DNA of 64,000 bases. Origin: Cumulibacter manganitolerans (GTDB taxonomy: Bacteria; Actinomycetota; Actinomycetes; Mycobacteriales; Antricoccaceae). The notes under the pieces were generated by a model that saw nothing but the letters and a program-made list of their open reading frames with translations, did not search any database and was not told the DNA's origin. A program made the position numbers and the translations under genes. The stretch lies in the NCBI RefSeq assembly GCF_009602465.1, contig NZ_WBKP01000002.1:1-64000 (forward strand), in the 5' to 3' direction. Shown piece after piece: positions 50,582 through 58,943 of this stretch (the first letter of the stretch is position 1; every line of letters starts with the position of its first letter).

Positions 50582-52069
50582 AACGGCCGCCGGCCGCTTC
50601 TTGGCGGTGAACTGCATGGACTCGGCGAGATCGGCGCGCCGCATGTGCAGCGCGTCCAGCGCGTAGTTCTGCCGGACCCGCCACGGCGCGGCCGCCCCGG
50701 CGCGCGGCAGCAGGTGGGCGCTGCGCGTGACGTAGCCGCTGCGCAGGTCGAGCATCGGACGGGCATCGAGGTCGCCGGGCGCGATCGGCATCGCGACACC
50801 GTAGCCGTGCTCGTCGAGGTACGACAGCAGCCGGCACACGTAGCGCGAGGACAGGTCGGCGCGCAGCGTCCAGGAGGCGTTGATGTAGCCGAAGCACACC
50901 GCGGCGTTCGGTACGCCGCTGAGCATGAGCCCGCGATACTGCCACCGCTGCGCCGGGTCGACCTGCTCGCCGTCCACACTGAGCGCGATGCCGCCGGCGA
51001 CCTCCAGCGCTAGGCCGGTCGCCGTCACGACGATGTCGGCCTCCAGGACGTCCCCCGAGCGCAGCCGCACGCCCTCGGGGAGGAAGGTCTCGATGTGGTC
51101 GGTGACGACGTCGACGCGCCCGTCGTTCATCGCGCGGAACAGGTCGCCGTCCGGCACCAGGCACAGCCGCTGGTCCCACGGCTGGTACGTCGGCGTGAAG
51201 TGCCGATCGAGCACGGCCGGGTCGTCGACGGCCTTCTCCAGGATGCCGCGCAGCATCTTGCGTACGGTCTCGGGCCGGCGGCGGGAGAGCTGGTAGATGA
51301 GCGAGTTCCCGGCGATGCTCTTGGCCCGGTTGATCTTGTCGACGATCTTGGGCGGGATCCGCGAGCCGTCGAGCTTCCTGGCGAGGGGGTCCTCCGTCGG
51401 GAGCACCGTCATGTAGGTCGGCGTCCGCTGCAGCATGCTGACGTGCGCCGCGCCGCTGTCGGCGAGCGCGGGAACCAGGGTGACCGCAGTGGCGCCGGAG
51501 CCGACGACGACGACCTTCTTGCCGGCGTACTCGAGGCCCTCGGGCCAGAACTGGGGGTGCACGACCGTGCCGGCGAACCGGTCCAGCCCGGGGAGCTGGG
51601 CATCGTACGGCTGGTCGTAGCGGTAGTACCCGGCGCACAGGTAGAGGAACGCGCAGCGGATCTCGCGCCGCTCGCCGCCGTGCGTCACGGTGAGGGTCCA
51701 CCGCTGCGTCTCGCTCGACCACGCCGCGTCGGTGGCCTTGCTGCCGAAGCGGATGTGCCGGTCGATGCCGAACTCGCGGGCGGTCTCGGCGACGTACTCG
51801 CGGATGTCGTCGCCCGAGCCGATCATCTGCGGGCTGGTCCACGGCTTGAACGGATACCCGAGGGTGTACATGTCCGAGTCGGAGCGGACGCCGGGGTAGC
51901 GAAACAGGTCCCAGGTGCCGCCGATCGCGTCGCGCGCCTCGAGGATGGCGTAGCTGCGTTCCGGATGCGCCTGCTGGAGCCGGTAGCCCGCTCCGATTCC
52001 GGAGAGGCCGGCTCCGACGACGACCACGTCGACCTCGGACGCTGTTGAAGCGGAGTCAGCCATCGACAT
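50570..52069 (-). CDS. FAD-dependent monooxygenase, Baeyer-Villiger/FMO type
   Basis: About 499 residues from ATG 52069; the upstream GGAGAAT supports it. The FAD Rossmann motif is VVVVGAGLSGIGAGYRL, followed by GGTWDLFRYPGVRSDSDMYTLGYPF in part. The Baeyer-Villiger fingerprint FxGxxxHxxxWP appears as FAGTVVHPQFWPEG, and the NADPH motif as VVVVGSGATAVTLVPAL. Such enzymes insert oxygen into ketones or oxygenate heteroatoms. It is about 70 residues shorter than large BVMOs but normal for the FMO-like class. The nearby 3-hydroxyacyl-CoA dehydrogenase suggests a catabolic role. Confidence 0.92.
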   Translation of the reverse strand: MSMADSASTASEVDVVVVGAGLSGIGAGYRLQQAHPERSYAILEARDAIGGTWDLFRYPGVRSDSDMYTLGYPFKPWTSPQMIGSGDDIREYVAETAREFGIDRHIRFGSKATDAAWSSETQRWTLTVTHGGERREIRCAFLYLCAGYYRYDQPYDAQLPGLDRFAGTVVHPQFWPEGLEYAGKKVVVVGSGATAVTLVPALADSGAAHVSMLQRTPTYMTVLPTEDPLARKLDGSRIPPKIVDKINRAKSIAGNSLIYQLSRRRPETVRKMLRGILEKAVDDPAVLDRHFTPTYQPWDQRLCLVPDGDLFRAMNDGRVDVVTDHIETFLPEGVRLRSGDVLEADIVVTATGLALEVAGGIALSVDGEQVDPAQRWQYRGLMLSGVPNAAVCFGYINASWTLRADLSSRYVCRLLSYLDEHGYGVAMPIAPGDLDARPMLDLRSGYVTRSAHLLPRAGAAAPWRVRQNYALDALHMRRADLAESMQFTAKKRPAAVTTG

Positions 52070-52087
52070 GCGTGGATTCTCCGGCAC

Positions 52088-52125
52088 CGCGCGGGCGCGC
52101 ACAACCCGCCGCGACGGCCCGCGCG
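52088..52125 (-). terminator. GC hairpin after the 3-hydroxyacyl-CoA dehydrogenase gene
   Basis: CGCGCGGGC (52088-52096) pairs with GCCCGCGCG (52117-52125). The loop contains CACAACCCGCCGCGA, a diverged copy of repeat family A. It separates the dehydrogenase from the monooxygenase transcript. Confidence 0.5.
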
Positions 52126-52135
52126 CCGGGGAGAT

Positions 52136-53434
52136 CTAGAAGCGGTCGGCGCCGTCGGCGACCCGCCGGCGCAGCAGCTCGGCGGGCTTCCAGTACGCGC
52201 CGTGGATGCGGTGGTACTCCTCGATCTTGGCGAGCACCTCGCCCAGCCCGCGCTGCTCGGCCCAGTGCATCGGGCCGCCGCGGTCGGCGGGGAAGCCGTA
52301 GCCGTTGACGTACACGACGTCGATGTCGGACGCGCGCTGCGCGATGCCCTCGTCGAGCAGCTGTGCGCCCTCGTTCACCAGCGCGAGGATCGTGCGGTCG
52401 ATGATCTCCTGGTCGGAGACCTCGCCGCGCTCGATCCCCGCCTCCTGGGCGGACTTCTCGATCAGCGCGTCGATCTCCGGGTCGGGGATCGGCGTCCGGT
52501 CGCCCTTCTCGTAGCGGTACCAGCCGGCGCCGGTCTTCTGCCCGAACCGGCCGGCCTCGCAGATGCGGTCCGCGACCGTCGAGTAGCGCAGCGACTTGTC
52601 GCGCGTCGCGGCCTGCCGCTTGCGGCCGGCCCAGCTCACGTCCAGGCCGGCGAGGTCGCCCATCGCGAACGGCCCCATGGCCATGCCGAAGTTCTTCAGG
52701 ACGCCGTCCACCCGCTCCGGGGTGGCGCCCTCCTCGAGGACGAACTCGGCCTCCCGGCGGTACGGCGTCAGCATGCGGTTGCCGATGAAGCCGTCGCAGA
52801 TCCGCGCCAGGACGGGCTTCTTGCCGACCGTCGGGGCGAGCTGCATGCAGGTGGCGATGACGTCGGGCGCGGTCTTCTCGCCGCGGACGACCTCCAGCAG
52901 CCGCATGACGTTGGCGGGGCTGAAGAAGTGCAGGCCGATGACGTCCTGCGGCCGCTCGGTGGCGGCCGCGATCTGGTCGATGTCGAGCCGCGACGTGTTG
53001 GTGCCGAGGATGGCGCCCTGCTTGACGATCTTGTCGAGCCGGGCGAACAGGTCCTTCTTGACCTCGAGGTCCTCGAACACCGCCTCGATCACGAGGTCGA
53101 CGTCCGCGAGGTCGTCGAGGGACAGCGACGGGGTGATGCGCCCCATGCGCTCGGCGACGTCCTGCTCGCTGATCTTGCCCTTGGCGGCGGTGCGGTCGTA
53201 GTTGCCCTTGATCGTCGCCAGGCCCCGGTCGAGGCCCTCCTGGGCCTGCTCGACGAGGACCACATCGTGACCGGCGTTGCTGAACACCATCGCGATGCCG
53301 CCGCCCATGGTGCCGGCTCCGATGACGCCGACCTTGCCCACGTTGCGGACCGGCGTGTCGGCGGGGATGTCGTCCACCCGGACGGCGGTCTGCTCCGCCT
53401 CGCGGAGGTAGTCGGCTGCGCTCTGCTGGCTCAT
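52136..53434 (-). CDS. 3-hydroxyacyl-CoA dehydrogenase
   Basis: A 432-residue NAD-dependent dehydrogenase consisting of the Rossmann domain (KVGVIGAGTMGGGIAMVFSNAG, NAD motif near residues 37-46) and two C-terminal 3HCDH domains. Catalytic His is in IGLHFFSPANVMRLLEVVRG and Glu in DLVIEAVFEDLEVKK-type sequence; the second half reads FGQKTGAGWYRYE, then VNGYGFPADRGGPMHWA. It lacks the hydratase domain of FadB/FadJ, giving a stand-alone beta-oxidation enzyme longer than PaaH/Hbd. A palindromic operator with the -10 box inside lies 24 bp upstream. Confidence 0.94.
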   Translation of the reverse strand: MSQQSAADYLREAEQTAVRVDDIPADTPVRNVGKVGVIGAGTMGGGIAMVFSNAGHDVVLVEQAQEGLDRGLATIKGNYDRTAAKGKISEQDVAERMGRITPSLSLDDLADVDLVIEAVFEDLEVKKDLFARLDKIVKQGAILGTNTSRLDIDQIAAATERPQDVIGLHFFSPANVMRLLEVVRGEKTAPDVIATCMQLAPTVGKKPVLARICDGFIGNRMLTPYRREAEFVLEEGATPERVDGVLKNFGMAMGPFAMGDLAGLDVSWAGRKRQAATRDKSLRYSTVADRICEAGRFGQKTGAGWYRYEKGDRTPIPDPEIDALIEKSAQEAGIERGEVSDQEIIDRTILALVNEGAQLLDEGIAQRASDIDVVYVNGYGFPADRGGPMHWAEQRGLGEVLAKIEEYHRIHGAYWKPAELLRRRVADGADRF

Positions 53435-53457
53435 GAAGGCTCCCGGTGGTTGGCTAC

Positions 53458-53476
53458 TCGTTAGCGATCCTAACGA
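53458..53476 (-). promoter_or_regulatory. Operator TCGTTAG-N5-CTAACGA containing the -10 box
   Basis: A perfect 7-bp inverted repeat with a 5-bp spacer, 19 bp in all. On the minus strand it contains TAGGAT (plus 53467-53472), a good -10 hexamer for the dehydrogenase gene. A bound TetR- or GntR-type repressor would block the promoter directly. No regulator gene is adjacent. Confidence 0.6.
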
Positions 53477-53509
53477 ATCCTCGGTGCCGCAGGTGGGCGG
53501 CTGCGGGTC

Positions 53510-54046
53510 TCAGGCCTGCGCGGGACGGCGCCGGATGAGGTAGCGGTGCCGGCCGTCCATGACCAGGACGCCGTCCTGGTTGTGGATCGTGACGGCGACG
53601 GTGACGACGCCGGTGCTGCGGTTGGGGGTGAGGTCGGTGATCTCCAGCATCGGGTAGAGCGTGTCCTCGGCGTACACCGGCGCGAGGAAGCGTGAGGACT
53701 GGTCGATGAACGCGATCAGCGAGTCGCCGAGCACGTGCGGGAACACGCCCGCGCCGGACGCCGCCTGGATCGCCACCTGCAGCCCGTGCGCGAGCAGGTC
53801 GCGGTGCCCGCGCGCCTGGCAGTACGGCCGGTCGTAGTGGATGGGGTGGTTGTCGCCGCTGGCCAGCTGGAAGGCACTGAACAGCGCGGGCGTCTGGGTG
53901 CGGGACGGGATGTAGAACCGCTGGCCGACGTGGAGATCCTCGAGGTACGCCGCATCGCCGAACCGATGCTGCGCCGGGTCGAAAGGCGCCTCCGACGTCG
54001 TCGGGCGGGTGGTTCGCTGCTCTGGTCGATCGACGGGTTCTGACAC
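53510..54046 (-). CDS. MaoC-family (R)-specific enoyl-CoA hydratase
   Basis: 178 residues with GTG start. The hydratase-2 active site is intact: FSAFQLASGDNHPIHYDRPYC holds the Asp and His, followed by HGLQVAIQAASGAG. Unlike the pair at 3472-4469 the catalytic dyad is canonical. It would hydrate trans-2-enoyl-CoA (or a related thioester) to the 3-hydroxyacyl form and sits 75 bp upstream of the dehydrogenase gene, so together they make two beta-oxidation steps. The gap between them contains the operator, so the dehydrogenase probably also has its own promoter. Confidence 0.9.
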   Translation of the reverse strand: MSEPVDRPEQRTTRPTTSEAPFDPAQHRFGDAAYLEDLHVGQRFYIPSRTQTPALFSAFQLASGDNHPIHYDRPYCQARGHRDLLAHGLQVAIQAASGAGVFPHVLGDSLIAFIDQSSRFLAPVYAEDTLYPMLEITDLTPNRSTGVVTVAVTIHNQDGVLVMDGRHRYLIRRRPAQA

Positions 54047-54145
54047 GAGGTGGTGCTCCTGCTCTGTCGGGGTGCGATGCCGTCATTGTGCCGGTCGACG
54101 CGATCCGGTTCGGTCCTGCCTGCGGGGTGGCCGAGCGGTGACCGG

Positions 54146-55816
54146 TCAGCTGCTGCCGCGCCGTCGCCCGAGCAGCGCCGCACCGCCGCCGAGCAGCAGC
54201 AGCGAGCCGGCGATCAGTGCCCACCGCCCACCGTCCGTGCCGGTGCCGGCGAGCGCCTTGCCGGCCATCGGCCCGGCGGACGTCGACGGCCCGGCCGTCG
54301 CCCGCGCGGCGGACGACGTCGGCGCCGCGGGCGGCGTGACTGAGGTCGCAGCGGGCGGCGTGGTCGTCGGAGGCGGGCCGGTCGTGACCGGGGCCGGAGT
54401 GAGCGAGGTCGTGACCGGCGGGGCGGCCTGGGTGGCGCTGGGGTGCGCCGTGGTGGGCGTCGCCGGCAGCGCGGACGGGGTGGTCGGGTGCGGAGGTGTG
54501 GAAGAAGGGGGAGCCGAGGTGGTGGGCGGCGGCGCGGCGACGGTGACGGTCTGCGCCTGGGACCCGAGGTCGCTGTGCTCGGCGACGAGCGCGCCGGTGG
54601 CGTCGTACGCCTTCTCGAAGACGACCAGCGCGGCACCCGGCGCGGTGCCGGCCGGGACCGGGATATCGACGCGGACGGAGCCGCTGGTCGCCGTGGCGGT
54701 GAAGGTCGTGGACGCCGTCGTCCCGGTGGGCTTGCCGGTCGCCACGTCCATGAGCCGGCCGACGACGGTGTAGGTCTGACCGGCGATCAGCCCCCGGTAG
54801 GCGACCAGGTCGGAGACGATGCCGCCGGGCAGCACCAGCTTGTCGTGATCGGCGCGATCGGTCGCGGTGGTGCCGAGCGCGGGACGGGCTCGCCACGGGA
54901 CCGTGATCACTGCCTCGGCGGTGCCCGGCTGCACGGTCGCGAGGACGAGGGACTGGGTCGCCGACTCGGGGTCGGAGGCGGTCGGTGTGAAGATGCGGCC
55001 GGTCGGTGTCTGGACGGCGGTGGATGCGGTGATGGTCGCCGAGCCGGGACCGGCGTCGGCGGGCACCTCGACGTACAGCTCGGTGGACGTCGTGGTGCCG
55101 CCGACCGGCCGGCCCTGGGCGTCGACGATGCGGCTGCCGGCCGGTGCGCTCGTGAGCGCGAGGGTCGCCGTCGCGGAGGTGGTGAGGGTGATGGGGCCGA
55201 TCCGCGAGCCGGCGACACCGCTCGTGCCGTCGGCGGTCAGCGAGAGCGTCGTGTCGGGGATCTCGCTCATGCCGACGTTCGCCGGCCCGACGAGGTGCTG
55301 GTAGAGGGCGAGCACGTCGTGCCGCTCACCGGCCGAGCCCGCCACGTCGGAGGCTGTGAGGTTGACGCCGTTGCTGTAGTGCCACACCGCGGCCTGCGTG
55401 GCGGCGACGGCCTCGCCGATCGAGAGCCCGTTGTCGAAGGGCTCGGCCGCGACGACCTTCTCGAGCGCGAGGTAGGGGTAGCTGTGATGCAGCAGCCAGT
55501 TGACCTGCGTCGCGTACGGCGCGATCACCGGCGCGTCCGCCCAGTGCGCCTCGCGAAGCGCCGCACCCTTGCGGTACGTCGTGTTCAGGTCGATGCAGTA
55601 CGCCGTGGCGTGTGGGCCGTTGCTCGCCGTCACATCGTAGGTATAGGTACCCATCAGCCCGTGGCCCGCGATGCGCAGATGGAGGCCCGTGTCGACGTGC
55701 TCACCGGCGAAGTAGGGCGCGGGGCCCGGGGACGGCTCGGCGTGCGCGTGCTGGGGAAGGAGCGCGAACAGGGTCGCGGCGACGCCGATCGTGGCGCTGA
55801 TGCGGGGTGCGGTCAT
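54146..55816 (-). CDS. Thioester- and ester-bond-containing surface adhesin (TQXA domain, LAxTG anchor)
   Basis: 556 residues. Signal peptide 1-26 (ATIGVAATLFALL, cut after AHA). The TQXA thioester domain has Cys74 in TAYCIDLN and Gln141 in TQAAVW, expected to cross-link and let the protein bind host or surface amines covalently. About residues 310-427 form a VaFE/T-Q ester-bond Ig-like domain (LVVFEKAYDATG, EHSDLGSQAQTV). A Pro/Thr/Ser wall-spanning stalk of about 90 residues leads to LAGTG (near 521), a helix and RRR, the sortase E-type sorting signal. CAGGTGA precedes the ATG. This is a Gram-positive covalent adhesin or pilin-like protein. No sortase gene is in the window. Confidence 0.93.
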   Translation of the reverse strand: MTAPRISATIGVAATLFALLPQHAHAEPSPGPAPYFAGEHVDTGLHLRIAGHGLMGTYTYDVTASNGPHATAYCIDLNTTYRKGAALREAHWADAPVIAPYATQVNWLLHHSYPYLALEKVVAAEPFDNGLSIGEAVAATQAAVWHYSNGVNLTASDVAGSAGERHDVLALYQHLVGPANVGMSEIPDTTLSLTADGTSGVAGSRIGPITLTTSATATLALTSAPAGSRIVDAQGRPVGGTTTSTELYVEVPADAGPGSATITASTAVQTPTGRIFTPTASDPESATQSLVLATVQPGTAEAVITVPWRARPALGTTATDRADHDKLVLPGGIVSDLVAYRGLIAGQTYTVVGRLMDVATGKPTGTTASTTFTATATSGSVRVDIPVPAGTAPGAALVVFEKAYDATGALVAEHSDLGSQAQTVTVAAPPPTTSAPPSSTPPHPTTPSALPATPTTAHPSATQAAPPVTTSLTPAPVTTGPPPTTTPPAATSVTPPAAPTSSAARATAGPSTSAGPMAGKALAGTGTDGGRWALIAGSLLLLGGGAALLGRRRGSS

Positions 55817-55981
55817 GACGGTCACCTGAGGTCGTGGCGGACGTGATGACCGGAAAACTAGAAACTGCCGGGGACGGCGTCGAACGCTCCGCGGCCGTTC
55901 TGTGGACGGGCGCGGAGCTGTGGACAGCGGCTTGACGAGGGCGGCGCACCGGTGGCGCACGGCGAACGGGCCCGTGGACGT

Positions 55982-56022
55982 GACGAGGGGGCGTACGCCG
56001 GATCGGCGTACGCCCCCTCGTC
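55982..56022 (-). terminator. 19-bp perfect hairpin terminator of the phosphoesterase gene
   Basis: Perfect 19-bp arms (GACGAGGGGGCGTACGCCG, 55982-56000, and its complement 56004-56022) around a 3-nt loop, 9 bp past the stop of the phosphoesterase gene. No U-tract. It separates that transcript from the adhesin gene. Confidence 0.85.
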
Positions 56023-56031
56023 GCTGCGGGA

Positions 56032-57702
56032 CTAGTCGGTGCCGGCTCCCGGGTTCTTCCCCGGGACGGGCTTGCTGTTGGAGGCGACGGTGCCGTCGCC
56101 GTTGAGCAGCACGGAGGGCGCCTTCGGGTGATGGAAGTCGAACAGGCCGGTGAGATCGCCGGCCCACGCGTCGGCGGAGTGGTCACCGATCTCGCCGAGG
56201 TGCCAGTTGTCCTCGATGAACCGCAGGATCGAGGCCTGGTCGGTCGGCGTGTGGTCGACGTAGTTGCGCTTCGCAAACGGCGACATCACGAGCAGCGGCT
56301 GGCGCGGGCCCGGTCCGCACCGATCCTGGTAGCCACCGGCGATCGGCACGCCGGCGGCTGCGGCGTCCTTGCACCAGGCTGCGTCGTCCGGCGAGCTCGA
56401 GGCGTTGAGCACCTTCGCCGCGCTGTGGTCGTACCAGCCGTCCGAGTCGTCGTAGGCCAGCACGATCGCCGTATCCTTCCAGTTCTTGGACTGCTGGATC
56501 ATGTTGATGTACTTGACCAGGAACGCCTGCTCGTCGATCGGGTCCGAGTAGGCGGCGTGGCCGTCCTGGTACATGCCCGCCTTCAGGTACGAGACCTCCG
56601 GCATGTTGTCCGAGTTGACGACGTCCTCGAAGTCGGTGAGGTCGTACTGGTGATTCGCCTGCCCGTTCTTGCCGATTTCGGCCGACGAGGCCGGCGGCAG
56701 GTGCTGCGGGTTGGCCGTCGACTGGTAGTACTGGAACGGCTGGTGGTGCGGCGAGTAGTCCGGAACGGTGTTGCCGGCGACGTTCTGGTGGCTCTGCCCG
56801 CACACCGCGCGGGAGGTGGCGGTGGCGGCCTGCGTGGGCCGGAAGCCGCCCTGGAACCAGCCCCACGTGACGCCCTTGGCGTTCATCAGGTCACCGACGT
56901 TGGGCCCGTCCATGCCGGCCAGCGGGTGCTTGGTCGAGGAGCAGTCGTCCCAGACCGGATCCGGGTCGTTCGTGACGGTGCCGACGCCGGCGGCGTCGGG
57001 GACGCGGACGGTGTAGGCATCGGGCGTGGCGGTCTGCTGCCGGGTGGTCGGGTCGTACGAGCGCACGCCGTGGGTCTGCCCGGAGACGAGGTTCAGCGCG
57101 CCGGGCGTCGACGGGCCGAAGACCGTGCTGTACGACGCGTCGCTCATCGCGTACTGCTGGGCGTAGCTCCAGATCGCCGTGACGGTGTTGCCGTCGTAGT
57201 AGTCCATCGTCAGGCCGGGACGGCCGTACGCGTTCGGCGTCGTGGCGCAGGCGTCCTTGCTGACCGACTCCACGAACAGGTCCATCTTTCCGCTGTCGTA
57301 GGCCTTCTGCTCGTTCGTGTACGTATGGTCCTGGTCGCACGTGACGGCCTGCGAAGGGGTGAGGCGCTGCGGCTGGACCGAGTTCGGGTTGTTCGGTGCG
57401 AGCAGGCCGGCGTTGGCCAGCGTGTCGATCTTCTTCGGCGTCCCGGGCGCGGCGGTGAACGCCGGCGCCGGGGTGCCGGTGCCCTGCGCCGTCTCGCCCG
57501 CGACGTTGGCGGCGTTCGGGTAGGTCGCGAAGTAGTGGTCGAAGGAGACGTTCTCGTCGAAGATGACCACGACATGCTTGATCGGGGTGGCGGTGCTGCC
57601 GGAGGCGACGGGATCGGCGGACGCCGGGCCGAGGCCGGAGAACGCTATCGCGGCGCCGGTGGCCGCGACGCCGAGGGTTCTCACGACGCGTGAGCTGGGC
57701 AT
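56032..57702 (-). CDS. Secreted phosphoesterase (phospholipase C / acid phosphatase family)
   Basis: 556 residues. AAGGAG precedes ATG 57702. A Sec signal peptide (VVRTLGVAATGAAIAFSGLG) is cleaved near ASA-D. The mature enzyme has the alkaline-phosphatase-superfamily phosphoesterase motifs: KHVVVIFDENVSFDHYFATYP (nucleophile region and metal ligands), DNMPEVSYLKAGMYQDGHAAYSDP in part, IVLAYDDSDGWYDHSAA (metal ligands), then MSPFAKRNYVDHTPTDQASILRFIEDNW in part. Relatives are bacterial phospholipase C and acid phosphatases that release phosphate from lipids or nucleotides outside the cell. It is transcribed toward the adhesin gene but has its own terminator. Confidence 0.93.
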   Translation of the reverse strand: MPSSRVVRTLGVAATGAAIAFSGLGPASADPVASGSTATPIKHVVVIFDENVSFDHYFATYPNAANVAGETAQGTGTPAPAFTAAPGTPKKIDTLANAGLLAPNNPNSVQPQRLTPSQAVTCDQDHTYTNEQKAYDSGKMDLFVESVSKDACATTPNAYGRPGLTMDYYDGNTVTAIWSYAQQYAMSDASYSTVFGPSTPGALNLVSGQTHGVRSYDPTTRQQTATPDAYTVRVPDAAGVGTVTNDPDPVWDDCSSTKHPLAGMDGPNVGDLMNAKGVTWGWFQGGFRPTQAATATSRAVCGQSHQNVAGNTVPDYSPHHQPFQYYQSTANPQHLPPASSAEIGKNGQANHQYDLTDFEDVVNSDNMPEVSYLKAGMYQDGHAAYSDPIDEQAFLVKYINMIQQSKNWKDTAIVLAYDDSDGWYDHSAAKVLNASSSPDDAAWCKDAAAAGVPIAGGYQDRCGPGPRQPLLVMSPFAKRNYVDHTPTDQASILRFIEDNWHLGEIGDHSADAWAGDLTGLFDFHHPKAPSVLLNGDGTVASNSKPVPGKNPGAGTD

Positions 57703-58023
57703 TGCGCTCCTTAGGGAGTGGACGGGGGCTGTCGGCCGGAGTGGGCGGCCGACCGTCTGCCACTCTCGCCGTCCGTCGGCTCGGGCACCAGCACGCGAAC
57801 GGAGGATTGGTGCGCTGTTCAGCGCGACGACGCCGATCCGTGCCGCGCCGTTCGTTACGGGGTCGCAGCGCACACCTCGGTCCCACCACTCTGTGGCGAT
57901 CCTGAGAGCCCGCTGGTGGTCGCCGACGACCCCCGCCAACCTTCTGCGGTGGAGTAGTGCACGCTAATCGGCGAACAGCGTTCACTAATCCACCGCAGAT
58001 CGCGGGGACCCTCGGGAGGACTC
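57703..58023. other. 321-bp divergent gap before the CinA-type gene
   Basis: Contains the ribosome site of the phosphoesterase and a 55-bp near-perfect palindrome (listed separately) that ends 25 bp before the CinA-type start. No gene is evident. Confidence 0.6.
57944..57998. repeat. 55-bp near-perfect palindrome upstream of the CinA-type gene
   Basis: 22-bp arms match at 20 positions: CTGCGGTGGAGTAGTGCACG then CT (57944-57965), and the complement at 57977-57998, around an 11-nt loop. The length exceeds a normal dimer operator, so it may hold two sites or form a cruciform or leader hairpin. Confidence 0.75.
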
Positions 58024-58506
58024 ATGGAGCCGGTGCTGTCAGCAGCGAAGAAGGTCGCGGAACGGCTTCGGGAGCGCGGTGAGTCGGTCGCGGTCGCGGA
58101 GTCGTCGTCCGCCGGTCTGATCGCCGCGGCCTTGCTGGCCCAGCCGGGCTCCTCTGCGTACTTCGTCGGCGGCGCGGTGGTCTACACCCGGGTGGCGGGC
58201 GCAGAGCTGCTCGGGCTGACGGCGTCCGACCTGACGGGGATGCGTTCCTCCAGCGAGCCCTACGCGTTCGCGCTCGCCGACCGGGTGCGCAGCCGGCTCG
58301 GCGCGACGTGGGGCATCGGGGAGACCGGGGCGGCCGGTCCGACCGGCAATCGGTACGGCGACGCGCCCGGCCACAGCTGCTTGAGCGTAGTGGGAACCAC
58401 CGAGCGGTCCAGGGCGATGGAGACGGGGTCGGACGATCGCGAAGCGAACATGCAGGCGTTCGCGGTCGCCGCTCTGGAGCTTCTCGGTGAGGCGCTGGGC
58501 GACTGA
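58024..58506 (+). CDS. CinA C-terminal domain protein, nicotinamide-nucleotide amidase
   Basis: A 160-residue stand-alone CinA C-terminal (PncC) domain, which in characterised cases deamidates NMN to NaMN. Family segments are AAKKVAERLRERGESVAVAES, SSAGLIAAALLAQPGSSAYFVGGAVVYT in part (typical SSxxGL and GGxVxY), PYAFALADRVRSRLGATWGIGETGAAGP in part (GETGAAGP-like), GHSCLSVV. GGGAGGA precedes the start. It lacks the N-terminal COG1058 domain of full CinA. It recycles NAD precursors. A 55-bp palindrome lies just upstream and could regulate it. Confidence 0.92.
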   Translation: MEPVLSAAKKVAERLRERGESVAVAESSSAGLIAAALLAQPGSSAYFVGGAVVYTRVAGAELLGLTASDLTGMRSSSEPYAFALADRVRSRLGATWGIGETGAAGPTGNRYGDAPGHSCLSVVGTTERSRAMETGSDDREANMQAFAVAALELLGEALGD

Positions 58507-58518
58507 CCAGCGCTCGTG

Positions 58519-58595
58519 TGGTGGCCAGGGGCGGGGTCGAACCGCCGACCTTCCGATTTTCAGTCGGACGCTCGTACCAACTGAGCTACCTGGCC
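58519..58595 (-). tRNA. tRNA-Phe (anticodon GAA)
   Basis: A 77-nt gene on the minus strand. Acceptor stem GGCCAGG/CCTGGCC, D-stem GCTC/GAGC, anticodon loop CTGAAAA with GAA, T-stem with TTCGACC loop. The CCA end is encoded (58519-58521). Confidence 0.97.
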
Positions 58596-58635
58596 TTGCT
58601 TGCGACGTACTGCAATGTCGCGATCGCTTGTGAAG

Positions 58636-58709
58636 CGACCCTGACGGGACTTGAACCCGCGACCTCCGCCGTGACAGGGCGGCGCGCTAACCAACTGCGC
58701 CACAGGGCC
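58636..58709 (-). tRNA. tRNA-Asp (anticodon GTC)
   Basis: A 74-nt gene on the minus strand. Acceptor GGCCCTG/CAGGGTC with one G-U pair, anticodon loop CTGTCAC giving GTC, T-loop TTCAAGT. CCA is not encoded, and the discriminator is G. Confidence 0.96.
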
Positions 58710-58746
58710 TTGCTATTCAGTTTCTGAAGCACTTGATAGTACCTCG

Positions 58747-58819
58747 TGACCCCAACGGGGTTCGAACCCGTGTTGCTGCCGTGAAAGGGCAGAGTCCTGG
58801 ACCGCTAGACGATGGGGCC
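58747..58819 (-). tRNA. tRNA-Glu (anticodon TTC)
   Basis: A 73-nt gene on the minus strand, first of the Glu-Asp-Phe cluster as transcribed. Acceptor GGCCCCA/TGGGGTC, anticodon loop CTTTCAC giving TTC. CCA not encoded. A TATGCT hexamer (plus 58876-58881) lies 57 bp upstream and may be the cluster's -10 box. Confidence 0.96.
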
Positions 58820-58943
58820 GTACCCTCCGCGCGACAGATATCCAGGTTCGGATCCCCGTCGTTTGGGGCTAGAGAAGCATACGGGATTCTTAGACAGCGG
58901 CGCCACCCGGCGTGCGGTTTGTCACTCGACGGCAGCGACCCGC

